The notes beneath the pieces are model-generated. The model made no database searches. It worked only from the letters and a program-made list of their open reading frames with translations, and was not told the DNA's origin. The translations under genes and the position numbers were made by a program. A DNA stretch of 64,000 bases, from positions 11,842,001-11,906,000 of the forward strand of contig NC_066287.1 of assembly GCF_905404315.1 (NCBI RefSeq). Reading direction: 5' to 3'. Below, piece by piece: positions 54,358 to 64,000 of the stretch (the stretch's first letter is position 1; every line of letters starts with the position of its first letter). This DNA comes from Leptidea sinapis. Taxonomy: Eukaryota > Arthropoda > Insecta > Lepidoptera > Pieridae.

Positions 54358-54620
54358 AGAATCAAATCAAATCAAATCAAAATCACTTCATTCATGTAGG
54401 TCACGGAAATAACACTTATGACTGTCAAAAGTTTTCTTTTCTTTTTATATTTACCGCAGTTTCGGAAAGGATTGAGCTTTAATGAGAAGAACTGGCAAGA
54501 AACTCATTGCCAGTTCTTTCAATCAATATTCACAGCTTAATTTTTTTTAAATCATTTCAGTTACAATATATTATGTAAGGTGATGCAACAAAAATACTCA
54601 AACGCCAAATACTCAACGCC
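54358..54620 (-). mobile_element. LINE 3' end with AATCA tail
   Basis: AATCAAATCAAATCAAATCA at 54361 then CACTTCATTCATGTAGGTCA and AAGAAACTCATTGCCAGTTC; same family as 1-228, reverse. Confidence 0.65.
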
Positions 54621-54639
54621 TTAAGCACAGTGTACATAT

Positions 54640-55219
54640 ATAATAAAAATGAAAATAAAAATAAAAAGCCTTTATTTTTGTTAACACGTTTTACACAGAG
54701 TAGTTTCGAGTGCCTAAAATTAATTTACTTATGACTACTATCTAAAAACACATTTTGACTATTAACTAGAGTTTAACTAATATACTAACATTTTAATATC
54801 TATTGATTATCGGCAAACGGTAGTTCGGTTACAACTTGTCTTCCGACAAAGGCCTCCTCTAAAGCTCTCCAGTCTTTTCTCATTTTTGCAGTGCGAGTCC
54901 ATGTTGATCCCGCTATTTTCTTAACGTCATCCTCCCATCTCTTAGCCTGTCTTCCTCTATGTCTCTTTCCGTCTAAAGGGTACCATTCTGTGCTAAGTTT
55001 TGTCCATTTTTCTTGCTTTTCTCTCATCATATGCCCTGTCCACCTCCACTTCAGCTGTTTGTATGTTGTGTATGCATTCTTAAACTTGGTTTTACTTTTG
55101 ATGTCTATTAATTTTTCTCGGTCTTTTCTTTTGACGCCTATTGTACTTCTTTCTATGCTGTTTTGACAAACTTTAATTTTATTTGTTAGATGTTCTGTCA
55201 ATGCCCAAGTTTGACACAG
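54640..55219 (-). pseudogene. RTE-type LINE C-terminus with 3' UTR
   Basis: Minus strand reads CQTWALTEHLTNKIKVCQNS, IERSTIGVKRKDR, LKWRWTGHMMREKQEKWT, GRQAKRWEDDVKKIAGSTWT and stops at 54800. This is the intact RTE C-terminal zone (CQTW, KWxWxGH, RWxDDxxxIAG). A 140-bp 3' UTR with AATAAAGG ends in an A-rich ATTTTT-type tail near 54640. Open for 139 codons without a stop, the best-preserved LINE piece here, but 5'-truncated. Confidence 0.85.
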
Positions 55220-55603
55220 TGTACATAAGACATTTAAAATAAATGTTAATTAATACGTAAAATAGTAATAGAGATAATATTTAACAGGCTTCATTTTTTT
55301 AAACGCTATTAAATAGACACTAGAGTAATAAATTTTTTATGCATTGGAAAAAATATACTTTCCTTGTTATAGTGGAGAAATTCGCATGTAAATTATATTA
55401 TAATGCCTCTACTTGTATAAGAGCTAGGTTACATGCAAATGTCCGGTGACCTCTCGAAGATGCAAATTTGTAAATTAACATTATATTTAAATATTGTTTC
55501 ACATTAAATGTATTCAAGTGTAGTTGTAGCAGTCAAATAACCGAGCAGTATGTGTCTAAATTATTTCCCATTATTGATTAAGTCTTTGTAATAATATTAA
55601 ATA
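55220..55603. other. No recognisable feature
   Basis: A+T-rich. Confidence 0.4.
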
Positions 55604-55735
55604 ATTTATACGTCTAGATAGACTATGACAGCTGTAAAAAAATTGCGGTGAGCAGTTAGCCTCTATTTTCAGCAACAAACGCACACTAACACAAAGTGCA
55701 CACTAGCACAAAGTTGCCTAACAGCAGGAGGCTCA
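55604..55735 (+). mobile_element. Miniature element family M, copy 3 (left end)
   Basis: ATTTATACGTCTAGATAGAC, GACAGCTGTAAAAAAATTGC, GTTAGCCTCTATTTTCAGCA. The other terminal repeat is missing. Confidence 0.55.
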
Positions 55736-56339
55736 ATCTAAACGTTATATTAAAACTGTAAATTCGAAATAAATTTATCGTTGCCTCGACTTAAATATAA
55801 GTATTCAAAAAAGGCGAGTACGCGGGACTGCCTTGGAAGATAAACGCTGTTTGATGTTTGTTCCTGGAGACTCGATACGTTTGTGCGAAATTTTGTGGAA
55901 TTTTATATTTATTAATTTATTGAAAATCCAGATCTTTACCCAAATGATTCCCGGTACATAATATCCCAATATGTAGATATCGTTCAGTATGTTTGTCATT
56001 AGCGGTGATATGTTGTTTTAATTTAAATGTCATAATATCATCTATCACTGAAGAAGCACTGTGGTCACTTGACGGTAGGTAGCTTGCTGCCAATTTAGTT
56101 TTCCTAACTTCGAACACAGGGCACGCTATCTGGATGGAAAATGCTATCCACGCTTTATTGTCTAATTTGTGAACGATGGTTACATGATCCTTATTCACGG
56201 AGCACCTAAATTGCCAATAAGACTAAAAGCCCTTGTCAAAAATTAAAACTTGCCAAAAACTTCATCTCTATATAAAAACACTTATTTAGTATCAACATTT
56301 TCATTTAACTCAATAAACGAATTAGCACGAACTTTGAAC
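55736..56339 (-). other. Unexplained; 93-codon minus frame
   Basis: The frame 55917-56198 (HVTIVHKLDNKAWIAFSIQI ...) is not a recognised domain. It could be a decayed exon or chance. Confidence 0.2.
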
Positions 56340-56744
56340 AAAAAAACCGACTTTAAAAACTGAAAAGTATAAAATCATTTAATACACATCTGATGTACCA
56401 TTTTACCTTTAATATTAATAAAATACTATTATTTGTATGTGCTACATATTGATAGCTTTGAAGTCGGTGCTAAGCCAAATGTAATAGTAAGTGCCTACAC
56501 TCGCCACGCGTGACTTTGAGCGGGATAGCTTCGTCTAGAACCAAATAACCCAAGCGGGCAAGCACCGACTTCAAACCTATCAATAGGTAGAACATACAAA
56601 TAACAGTATTTTATTAATATTAAACGTCTAATACCTTTTGTTTAAAGGAGGTTTACCTTAGAATACAATTTGCATTAGAGATGTATTAAATTAAATCTCT
56701 ATTAAGTTATTTTATACTTTTCAGTTTTTGAAGTCGGTTTTTTT
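56340..56744. mobile_element. Foldback element K1
   Basis: 405 bp with 36-bp terminal inverted repeats (56340-56375, 56709-56744), one mismatch, ending AACCGACTT. A second, inner pair of arms of about 63 bp (56410-56473, 56558-56623) includes GAAGTCGGTGCT and its complement. So it folds as nested stems. Non-coding. Confidence 0.7.
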
Positions 56745-56863
56745 AAGCGTAGTTTTTTTTTATTTACCTCTACTTTTGACAAGTAGAACATATTATCTAA
56801 ATTATATTTAACTTTATTATAGGTGCGAGCCAGACATTATAGAACAAGATTTTGTGTGTTTAA

Positions 56864-57326
56864 GGCGACACTAAATGCTAGCGACCTTGAGCGATATGAG
56901 TTCACGGCTGCCGGCCCGCGATCTATATAACAAAGCCAACACCTTCAAAATTCTTGCGTGGAAATCGTAATATTTAAACAGGCGCAAACAGTTTATATGC
57001 TTACAATTCTCATTATTGATTACTAATCTGAATAAATGTACCTACACAAAAAAAAGTACAAGCTATATAAATACCTTTTCTGAGAATAGTACTAAACAAA
57101 TGCGTCATGCCGAGAAAAAACTTGTTTAACTGCAATGAAAAGTGGTAGTTCAAAATAGCTCTGGAGTGTTAACTTATAACCAACAGCAAACATTAGAAAC
57201 CTACAAATAAGCCTAAAGGGTATGTGTTATATGATAAAATAGTGTTCATAGCTCCAAATGGTGTAATTTCACTAATAAACTTGTCTAAAAATGCCTTGTT
57301 TGCGTGTTTTCTGCTTACCCTTCGCC
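56864..57326 (-). mobile_element. TTAA-flanked element, copy 2
   Basis: 463 bp, reverse of 33091-33540; TTAA at 56860-56863 and 57327-57330. Shared landmarks include AGCAGAAAACACGCAAACAA and GTTTAACTGCAATGAAAAGT in complement. The 76-codon frame overlapping its end is not a gene. Confidence 0.6.
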
Positions 57327-57330
57327 TTAA

Positions 57331-58182
57331 GGTTCGTACTAATTCACAAGACACAGTTCTAACAAACCCAACTCGTTATCACACAACTTCACAAAGTCGT
57401 GGCCTGCTAATTACAAGCGCGGCGTTCATCTTATTCAATTTAGTTATATCTTAATCAAAGGCCAGTTAAACTGCTCAGTTTAGCGGTTATCTCTGACAAA
57501 GCTCGTTAAGTTTAATGTAATCGCAGCTGCCAGTGCGGCATCAGTGATTGGTCAAGCATCCAGAATAGAGACAAACGATTGGTCTCCGGCGTTCAGCGAA
57601 TATAGAACCAACTATGAGTTTCAAGTGAGTTTCAACTTTCAATTAGCTTAACGACATTTTCAATTTACAATTCGTTTGTGAGCGCTTGTAATAAGAACTG
57701 CTTAAACGATCTAGTTTCGAATGTAGTTTTACTATTACGTTTTAAATTGCCATATACTTACACTAGGTATCGTAACACTAAAGTTTAATATAACCTTAAT
57801 TAATCATAATATATGGTCTGAGCAAATATTTTTCACTAATTAATTAAGAACATTGTTAATGCATATTTTCAATTATAAATAGCTCGGATACATATTGAAG
57901 TAAAACTTCTTTAGGCGCGACTTGGGGGTAACTTAGAAATTTCTGACGGCAGTAACGCTCAGTAAAAATGTCAATTGAAACTATTTTTTAAGCCGTTATA
58001 ATTTTATGGTTTTAAGAAAAACATTTCAATATGCTCAGTAATATTTTTTGAAAGTCTCCACGCGTATAATTATTAATTACTACTTTTGTTTTATATAATA
58101 TATAAGTTATCAGAATTTTTCTGACATTGGTGACATTCGTTAATTTGTTTTTGGTTTCTCAAATAATAATCAGTCAAATAAA
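57331..58182. other. No recognisable feature
   Basis: ACGATTGGTCTCCGGCGTTC at 57578 resembles the end of the P-like element, in 15 of 20 bases or so, without a partner. The rest is A+T-rich. Confidence 0.4.
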
Positions 58183-58302
58183 ATGGCGGAATCCCAGGAA
58201 CATCTTACTCTTTCATCAATAAATAAGCATAAAAGAGAAAATCAAGAACCTGATAATGACCTCACCTGTAGAGAGTATAAGTGTTTATTTTCTGATGAAT
58301 AA
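58183..58302 (+). CDS. Small open frame, 39 codons, unknown
   Basis: MAESQEHLTLSSINKHKREN then QEPDNDLTCREYKCLFSDE, stop TAA. AAAATGG around the start is a good insect initiation context and the composition looks protein-like (acidic, no low complexity). It could be the first exon or N-terminus of a lost transposase. A Helitron fragment follows 80 bp later. Confidence 0.2.
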   Translation: MAESQEHLTLSSINKHKRENQEPDNDLTCREYKCLFSDE

Positions 58303-58379
58303 TAATATCACAATATAACATTATATCATTATTTATAAAATATATAAAATCTCACCTGATTAAATAATATCATTTATAA

Positions 58380-58477
58380 TTAATAATTCAAGACCAAAAT
58401 TAGCCAAATCGGTCCAGCCATGCTCGAGTTTTAGCGAGACTAACGAACAGCAATTCATTTTTATATACATATATAGA
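58380..58477 (-). mobile_element. Helitron family H3, 5' fragment
   Basis: Reverse: 5' end TCTATATATGTATATAAAAA at 58477, then GCTGTTCGTTAGTCTCGCTA, CTCGAGCATGGCTGGACCGA. 3' end not found. Confidence 0.6.
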
Positions 58478-58654
58478 TTATAAAAGCATTATTTTATTTT
58501 AGGTAGAGAAAATGCCAACTTTGCTCAAAAGATGAAGTTATATCGTTAGCGTTTCCGAGAAAAAAAAAATCAACAAAGCTCTTCAGTAATACTTGAGTTT
58601 ACACACTTTATTTTGTTAGATTAACTGTTTCGACTATATACATATATATTTGTT

Positions 58655-58850
58655 TTTTGTGATGGTAGAAAGGAAAAAAAACGAGCGTCAGGTCACCTGA
58701 TTTAAATTTTGTACCTATGTCGTGTCATCCTGCAAAAGCCACACAAGAAACTCAATCCGTTTTTTGATTTTAAGTGGAACAAAATTGCTTAAAAATGGCA
58801 CTGTTGAGGAACGTCACACATCCAGACGGTCCGAATGACATCCTAATTTC
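58655..58850 (-). pseudogene. LINE family L3 tail, degraded
   Basis: GAACGTCACACATCCAGACG, GTACCTATGTCGTGTCATCC and CGAGCGTCAGGTCACCTGAT correspond to the L3 landmarks of 38795-39075. Confidence 0.6.
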
Positions 58851-58873
58851 TTCTTTTTGACAATAAATTGTTA

Positions 58874-59128
58874 TCTATACATATAAATAAATTAGAGTAT
58901 CTGTTTGTAATATTGAAATAACCGTTTTTTACTACATGTATATACGGTATATACACCAAAATAACATTTTTATAAATTTTTGGAATGGCTGGACCGATTT
59001 TGACGGGACTTTTATTAGCAGATAGCTGATGTAATCAGGAGTAACTTAGGCTACGTTTATTTTAGAAAAATAAAGAAATGTCCAAGAAAATAATTTATAT
59101 GGCAAAACAACGTTTGGGGGTCAGCTAG
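58874..59128 (+). mobile_element. Short Helitron, 255 bp, complete
   Basis: 5' TCTATACATATAAATAAATT, middle GGCTGGACCGATTTTGACGG, 3' AACAACGTTTGGGGGTCAGC then TAG, preceded by A and followed by T. All rules for Helitron ends are met. Non-autonomous. Confidence 0.75.
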
Positions 59129-59140
59129 TAAACTTATATA

Positions 59141-59319
59141 ATTTATACGTCTAGATAGAGTCTCTTGCTGTATAACAACCGATAAAAACAGGCCAGGTTA
59201 CTTTAGTGTGCTTGACAAGCTACGTCGTAAATCGTGAATAACTCAAAATAGAGGCTAACTGCCCACCTTAATTTTTTTTAACGTTTCACAGCTGTCACAG
59301 TCTATCTAGATGTATAAAT
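59141..59319. mobile_element. Miniature element family M, complete copy
   Basis: 179 bp; ATTTATACGTCTAGATAGA (59141-59159) and the complement of TCTATCTAGATGTATAAAT (59301-59319) differ at one base. Interior includes CAGGCCAGGTTACTTTAGTG and ACAGCTGTCACAG. Reference copy for the family. Confidence 0.65.
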
Positions 59320-59980
59320 GATCTAAGCGAAAAATGTATTGTAATATTTAATACAGATCTCTTTCCAATTCCTTTCAACTACTTAAGCTTTTCGCCTCAA
59401 AGCTCACAAAACATCCGATATCAGAACCTACCAAGCCTCAGACACAGACCCGACCTCAATCAAAGTAACTTTTGGAAAGACATGATAGCTGAGGCGAAAA
59501 ATGTATTTCCTATCTGTTCAAAGCCCGTTTTAGTTGAACTGATATTTCTAAATCTTCTTGAAATTCGTAAAAACGGAAAAGTTATTACGATATCGTATAT
59601 TGTATGTAGTTTATTTATTACTTAAATTGAGATGGAAAAGATACGAAAATGCTTTTAGATAGAAATAGATAGTTGCAAATATCCTCATAATTTTAAAAAT
59701 ACTAATTTTATATGAATAACTTCTATGAATATATTATAGCTAGTTTAATTATTTATGTTCAATAATAATTGTTTTTGACCTGTCAATTGTGGATTTTGCA
59801 GAATTTAGCTTTTTCTGGAACACCTTTTTTTTGGATAGATGCCTACCTGTATGGATATTTGCCCCATCATGAAAATACTTTGAAGGATAGATGCCCTTTA
59901 TTTCGTGTAAAAGAAAAATTCAATTAAATATGAGAAGTGTACAGGTTTCATGTAGTGAGTTCTGACCCGTTAAACATTAA
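59320..59980. other. No recognisable feature
   Basis: A+T-rich. Confidence 0.4.
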
Positions 59981-60118
59981 CCCCCTTATTCATAATGGTC
60001 CGCTAACTTTAAACAGCCGCTAAGGAGTGTTTTTTCTCATTCTGACTTAGGTCAATAGAAGAAGACAGAGTGAGAATTAGCAATGCTTTAAGTTAGCAGA
60101 CTATTATGAATAAGGGGG
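59981..60118. mobile_element. 138-bp Harbinger-like miniature element, copy 2
   Basis: TAA on both sides (59978-59980, 60119-60121). Terminal repeats of 29 bp with two mismatches. Identical to copy 1 at 132 of 138 positions by my count. Confidence 0.7.
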
Positions 60119-60284
60119 TAAATCGTCGCCGCTTACGACACCACGGGAGGAGATGGAGTGGTGCTATTCTGGTGCCACGTCACACACAAAAGTTCCGTTT
60201 TCAAGGGCACCATAGGTGATGAATTTACTAGTGAAATGATGTTTATGTCATATTATTATATTACGATTCAAAGTGACCAGCGGA

Positions 60285-60362
60285 AATACGATACCGCTCC
60301 CAACTTTAGGTTTTTGAGAACCCTGAGCGGCTCTGCAATGAACTTCCTGTTTGTCTCATCAA
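60285..60362 (+). mobile_element. SINE-like family A, decayed 3' part
   Basis: ATACCGCTCCCAACTTTAGG, AACCCTGAGCGGCTCTGCAA and CCTGTTTGTCTCATC match the family A stem and 3' end at low identity. Confidence 0.45.
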
Positions 60363-60612
60363 TATTTTACGTAATAATTACGGACAATAATTTTACGTAA
60401 TAACTTCATAAGAAAACATTGATGAAAAATTGCAGACTTTTATGAACTGAATTGAATTATATCAGTAATTTATCATTATTTTGTATAATGTAAAAGAGTT
60501 AAATGAAAATTATAATTTTTTTTCGATAAATTGACATTTTTTTGCACTCGTTAGTTGAAATATTTATTTACTTACATTAAACCACACCTTGAGCCGGTCC
60601 TGCCTCTCAGTC

Positions 60613-60925
60613 GCTTTTTTTTTATGAAAATAAGGGACGAGACGAGCAGGACAACTTAACAAGTTATTGATACGCCCTACCCATTACAATGCAGTGCCGC
60701 TCAGGATTCTTGAAAAACCCAAAAATTCTGAGCGGCACTGCAATTGCGCTCGTCACCTTGATACATAAGATGTTAAGTCTCATTTGCCCAGTAATTTCAC
60801 TAGCTACGGCGCCCTTCAGGCCGAAACACAGTAATATTTACACATTACTGCTTCACTTTAGAAATAGGCACCGTTGTAGTACCCATAATCTAGCCGGCTT
60901 CCTGTGCAAAGGAGCCTCCCACCGG
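60613..60925 (-). mobile_element. SINE-like repeat family A, complete
   Basis: Reverse copy from a T-run (complement of poly(A)) and AAGGGACGAGACGAGCAGG to GGAGCCTCCCACCGG. The stem GCAGTGCCGCTCAG (60691-60704) pairs perfectly with 60728-60741. Best copy in the window. The 113-codon plus frame across it is not a gene. Confidence 0.75.
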
Positions 60926-61321
60926 TCGCTTGTTCCTCGCTCTCGCTCGCACGCTCGGCTCATCCGGAACGTGACACTATTTCGTGCGTGTAGCCGGCGA
61001 GGGCGTTCATCGATTTATAAGAAGTTATGACGTCAAAAATAATTTCACACTTTAACCCCTACTATTATAAGTGAGCACAAATAAATAACTGTCACTTAAC
61101 CCTTCACTGTCTTATTAATAAACGCAGTGTATAATTACTACAAGTTTAAAATTACTTCTCCCTGTCATGTAATTCTGCAGTGACAAAGGTAAGATAAAGA
61201 CAAAAAGTTTTAAATTCGCTTTACTTCGCGTTTATTAATAACTATAAACACAACTATTGTATATGATATCGTTTTTGTTGAAAATCTATTTATCTTTCTG
61301 TATTAGTTATTTTTGACTATA
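60926..61321. other. Unexplained; GC-richer start, TGACGTCA site
   Basis: TCGCTCTCGCTCGCACGCTC and GGCGAGGGCGTTCATCG are richer in GC than the neighbourhood. A consensus CRE, TGACGTCA, is at 61027-61034. No promoter or gene follows that I can see. Confidence 0.3.
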
Positions 61322-61588
61322 ATGATAATAATATTGACACACATTTATACAAATTATATATATCATATTATCTTGCCCAAAATTAGTCATCAATAAAGCC
61401 TGTGTTATGGGTTGCAAGACAACGATATATTTAATACAATATATTTACTTAAACATACATATAAACATCCATGACTCGGAAACAAACATCCATATTCATC
61501 ATATAAATGCTTGCACCCACCGGGATTCGAACCCGGGACCTCTACCTTAGTAGGTAGGATCGCTAACCACTCGGCTATACGCGTCGTC
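61322..61588 (-). mobile_element. tRNA-derived SINE, copy 2
   Basis: Reverse: GCGTATAGCCGAGTGGTTAG (A box), GGGTTCGAATCCCGGTGGGT (B box), GCATTTATATGATGAATATG and on to GTTGTCTTGCAACCCATAAC. The T arm CCCGG-GTTCGAAT-CCGGG type is well kept. Better preserved than copy 1. Confidence 0.8.
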
Positions 61589-62238
61589 GATGATATATAA
61601 TTAGTTTATACAGCGGAAATCGGAGTTGTGGTGCTGACAAACATTGCGGTAAATATAAGTAATATACCAGCAAAACTAATCTCAGTAATTACAGCCAATA
61701 AACTGCCCAGAACACGTAAAGTATGAAACCAATAGAGTTGCTCATTACAGTAATTTCCTTCAACCCTCGATCAAGATTGGCATGTGCGCTTAATAGCAAG
61801 CCTTACCCATAATTTGGATTTGCACAATCGTAAACAATTCGGAAGTCCTCACCATGTAATTTGCACTTCGGAAGAACTAGCAAATTAAAAAATAACTTAT
61901 ATTAAATTGGTATTTTGAAAATGTTTAAGCGTGTAAGAGAAGAAAATTGGAGATAAAACTAGATACGAAAGGAAACTGAATCTATTGTTGCTGTAGCCAA
62001 TTTAAATTGCCTTGTCGTAAACAGTCAGCCACGCTTGGAATGAGTTCCTCAGTATTTTAAATATATTAAACTATCTCCCCACCAGCTAACACACACGTGG
62101 ACAATTAAAAATTGATCAGGCATTAACGGACTGTGAGGTTGTCTATACGATATTAAACATAATTATAATAAAAAAGGAAACAAATTTATAAACGATGTCA
62201 AAGAACAACCATTGTCAATAATTAGAGTTAGATTGTTA
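61589..62238. other. No recognisable feature
   Basis: A+T-rich. Confidence 0.4.
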
Positions 62239-62565
62239 GAGAGTTTTTGCACAGAATGTCAGCTAGATTATGGGTACCACTACGGTGCCTTATTCTGCCC
62301 TGAAACAGGAATTCAAATTCAAATATTTTTATTCAAAATAGGATGTGATCACTCATTGAAAGTCAAAAACTACCACCAATTCCAAAAAGAATGCTTCAGA
62401 CCTGAGAAGAATGGGCGCAACAACCTCAGAGGGCTTTTTAATCCAAATAATGTGTAAGCATTATTGTGTTTCGGTCTGAAGGGCGCCGTAGCTAGTGAAA
62501 TTAGTGGGCAAATGAGACTGAGCATTTTATGTTGCAAAGTGACTAGCGCGATTGTTTAGTTATTT
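62239..62565 (+). mobile_element. SINE-like family A, split by a LINE tail
   Basis: Left piece 62239-62311 (GTTTTTGCACAGAATGTCAG to CTGAAACAGGAA), right piece from 62449 (AATGTGTAAGCATTATTGTG to GACTAGCGCGATTG). Intact copies have GCAGGAATGTGTAAGCATTA here without a break. Confidence 0.65.
62312..62448 (-). mobile_element. LINE family L2 3' end inserted in SINE
   Basis: TTCAAATTCAAATATTTTTA, AAAACTACCACCAATTCCAA, GACCTGAGAAGAATGGGCGC and AACCTCAGAGGGCTTTTTAA: reverse of the L2 UTR and tail. About 137 bases. Confidence 0.7.
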
Positions 62566-63763
62566 TTAACAATTACATTTTGTTTTGTTGCAATGCGATC
62601 TAAGTAAGAAAGAAAGGTTAGCGACGTGGTTTTAGATTATTTTCTTTATTGTCCCGGGTTATAAATAGATTCATTCATACCACGCTCCCACGAGTGAAAA
62701 ATGCAAATAGAATACTATGGAAATGAGATGCCGTGCATTGCCTACGTAATATTTATTGTCTAGTTTGAACAGTGTCGTGCGAAGACAAGATACATTGAAT
62801 TAAGGTACTTATTTCATAGTGCTAAAGCCTATTTCTGCATGATTATTAAGCAAATCGTTTTTAATTCATTAGGGTTTTGACTCGTTGACATAATATTTTA
62901 TCGTTATGAGACTTATGGTGGAATTATGATGAGTTTCATTTCGCATTTCTTCCGTGTTAACGTCATTGGAGCGAATACGAAACAGTATTATCGCAGAGAT
63001 TTATTAATTACGTGCGTTTCGTATTAATGACATAATATGAATAATTTTTCCACTTTTTCCCACGCTGCAGATACAAAATGGACTCGACGTAGTAATATAA
63101 GTAGTAATCGTAAATCGAAGTTTCAATGGTTTTAAGAAAGGAATAGACTCTAAGAATGAGCCTGCTTTGATTCAAATATTCTGATTAAGAGGATGATAAA
63201 GCAAAACTAAAATTCAATTTCGTTTCTTATAGATGAGCGCGCGGCGCCGAGCACTGAGCTATCGAGTGCAGGTACTATAGTGAATTTAGTAGTTTTTGTT
63301 TTTGTTTTAATTTGAATTAGATAGCTGATTTCACAAGGTCATCACTGACCTGTATAAATACCACTGGACAGGCTGTTCCGTATGTTTGACAGCAATTTGC
63401 GTGCCTGTGCCTGTTTGAAGTGCCACTCGCGAGCGTCCAGAGAACTAATTTTGACGTATAATACAAATGGCTGCGAAGGAACGTACAATACTCTGAAATA
63501 TTTTTATATTTTGAATTAATTTCCTTCGTTTTCCGTGTTATTTATACTTCAACGTTATAATAATATAAGTACACAATTTATTTTTTTGTAAATAGTTAAT
63601 CACCATCTATTTTGTCCACTGTGATGGCAACATCACTAGTTTTAGTACCGCAGACTCTCGCTACATGGCCAACAGCGCTAAAATGGCGAATATCAAACAG
63701 GCACCAAAGCACTTTGACAGCCACCAGTCCAGTGCTATATAGTAGAGGTCAGTGTATTACATA
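62566..63763. other. No recognisable gene; isolated TATA box
   Basis: TATAAATA at 63353-63360 is followed by a less A+T-rich 110 bases, but there is no TCAGT initiator at the right distance and the nearest ATG (63468) gives only nine codons. Possibly a host promoter whose gene lies outside; not supported enough to call. Confidence 0.3.
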
Positions 63764-64000
63764 CTAGCTGACCCGCTGACGCTGTTCTGTCAATAGAAAT
63801 TTCTTTTGTGCGTCTGTTGTAACTGAACTCCTCCTAAACGGCTGGACCGAACCTAATGCAACGAAGTCTTCAGGTGGATTCGAGAATGGTTTAGATTCAC
63901 AATTGAAGTACCTTATAAAAGGCTGGACCGATTTCGACGGTTTCTTTGTGTGTTCCAGTGAATTTGAGATTGGTTTAGATTTGTGTGTTCCAGTGAATTT
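63764..64000 (-). mobile_element. Helitron-like end, runs off window
   Basis: ACTAGCTGACCCGCTGACGC is the complement of a Helitron 3' end (CAGCTAGT); GGCTGGACCGATTTCGACGG occurs further in. TGTGTGTTCCAGTGAATTT is duplicated at about 63946 and 63982. The 5' end is beyond the window. Confidence 0.55.

Noticed and set aside
57560..57605. Third P-like element
   Set aside because: Only a loose 20-base likeness to one end, with no partner end or interior match.
60689..61030. 113-codon ORF on plus strand
   Set aside because: Runs antisense through a family A SINE-like copy and its flank; the same reading appears in fragments at other copies (for example 1188-1478 minus).
61027..61034. CRE-controlled promoter
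   Set aside because: A single TGACGTCA without core promoter or gene is not enough.
61510..61588. Functional tRNA gene on minus strand
   Set aside because: The head joins directly to the SINE body shared with 22232-22510.
63353..63480. Host gene promoter and first exon
   Set aside because: Has a TATA box, but no initiator at the right spacing and only a nine-codon frame after the first ATG.

Overview
The window looks like repeat-rich intergenic or intronic DNA from a lepidopteran (moth or butterfly) nuclear genome. It is strongly A+T-rich by eye. No single-copy host gene, rRNA or clean tRNA gene was recognised. What can be read is transposable-element debris of kinds familiar from Lepidoptera: 5'-truncated LINE tails, RTE-type endonuclease/reverse-transcriptase remnants, tRNA-derived SINEs, short Helitrons, and DNA-transposon miniatures with terminal inverted repeats. 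The organism call is inference from these families.

Layout. 0-10 kb: a broken LINE reverse transcriptase (minus), a poly(A)-type SINE, LINE fragments, a P-element-like fragment with THAP-type codons, two tRNA-like repeats, a TA-flanked miniature element and a mariner scrap. 10-23 kb: mostly featureless A+T-rich DNA broken by a Helitron, RTE and jockey/CR1-like tails, a LINE inserted in an older miniature element, and a complete 438-bp P-like miniature element with 8-bp target-site duplication. 23-29 kb: a 138-bp miniature element, several LINE remnants, a Tc1-like scrap, an RTE pseudogene that lost its reverse transcriptase and carries a perfect 28-bp palindrome, and a likely solo LTR. 29.1-30.8 kb: a 21-bp minisatellite followed directly by a 149-bp satellite. 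31-36 kb: a frameshifted unknown ORF, a TTAA-flanked element, a TTA-flanked element, and a LINE tail split by two Helitrons. 36-49 kb: one dispersed family in five copies, one of them split by a 1.3-kb Harbinger-like insert, plus foldback elements. 49-54 kb is almost bare. 54-64 kb: a second RTE tail, a foldback element, a second TTAA-flanked copy, Helitrons, SINEs and a nested SINE/LINE pair.

Nothing here acts as an operon or pathway. The interpretable content is the order of insertions and the structure of non-autonomous elements. Boundaries are read by eye; family names are given only where motifs support them. I did not find a convincing new biological system. The best leads are the P-like THAP element, the tRNA-like repeats with a competing hairpin, the TTAA-flanked pair, and the adjoining tandem arrays.
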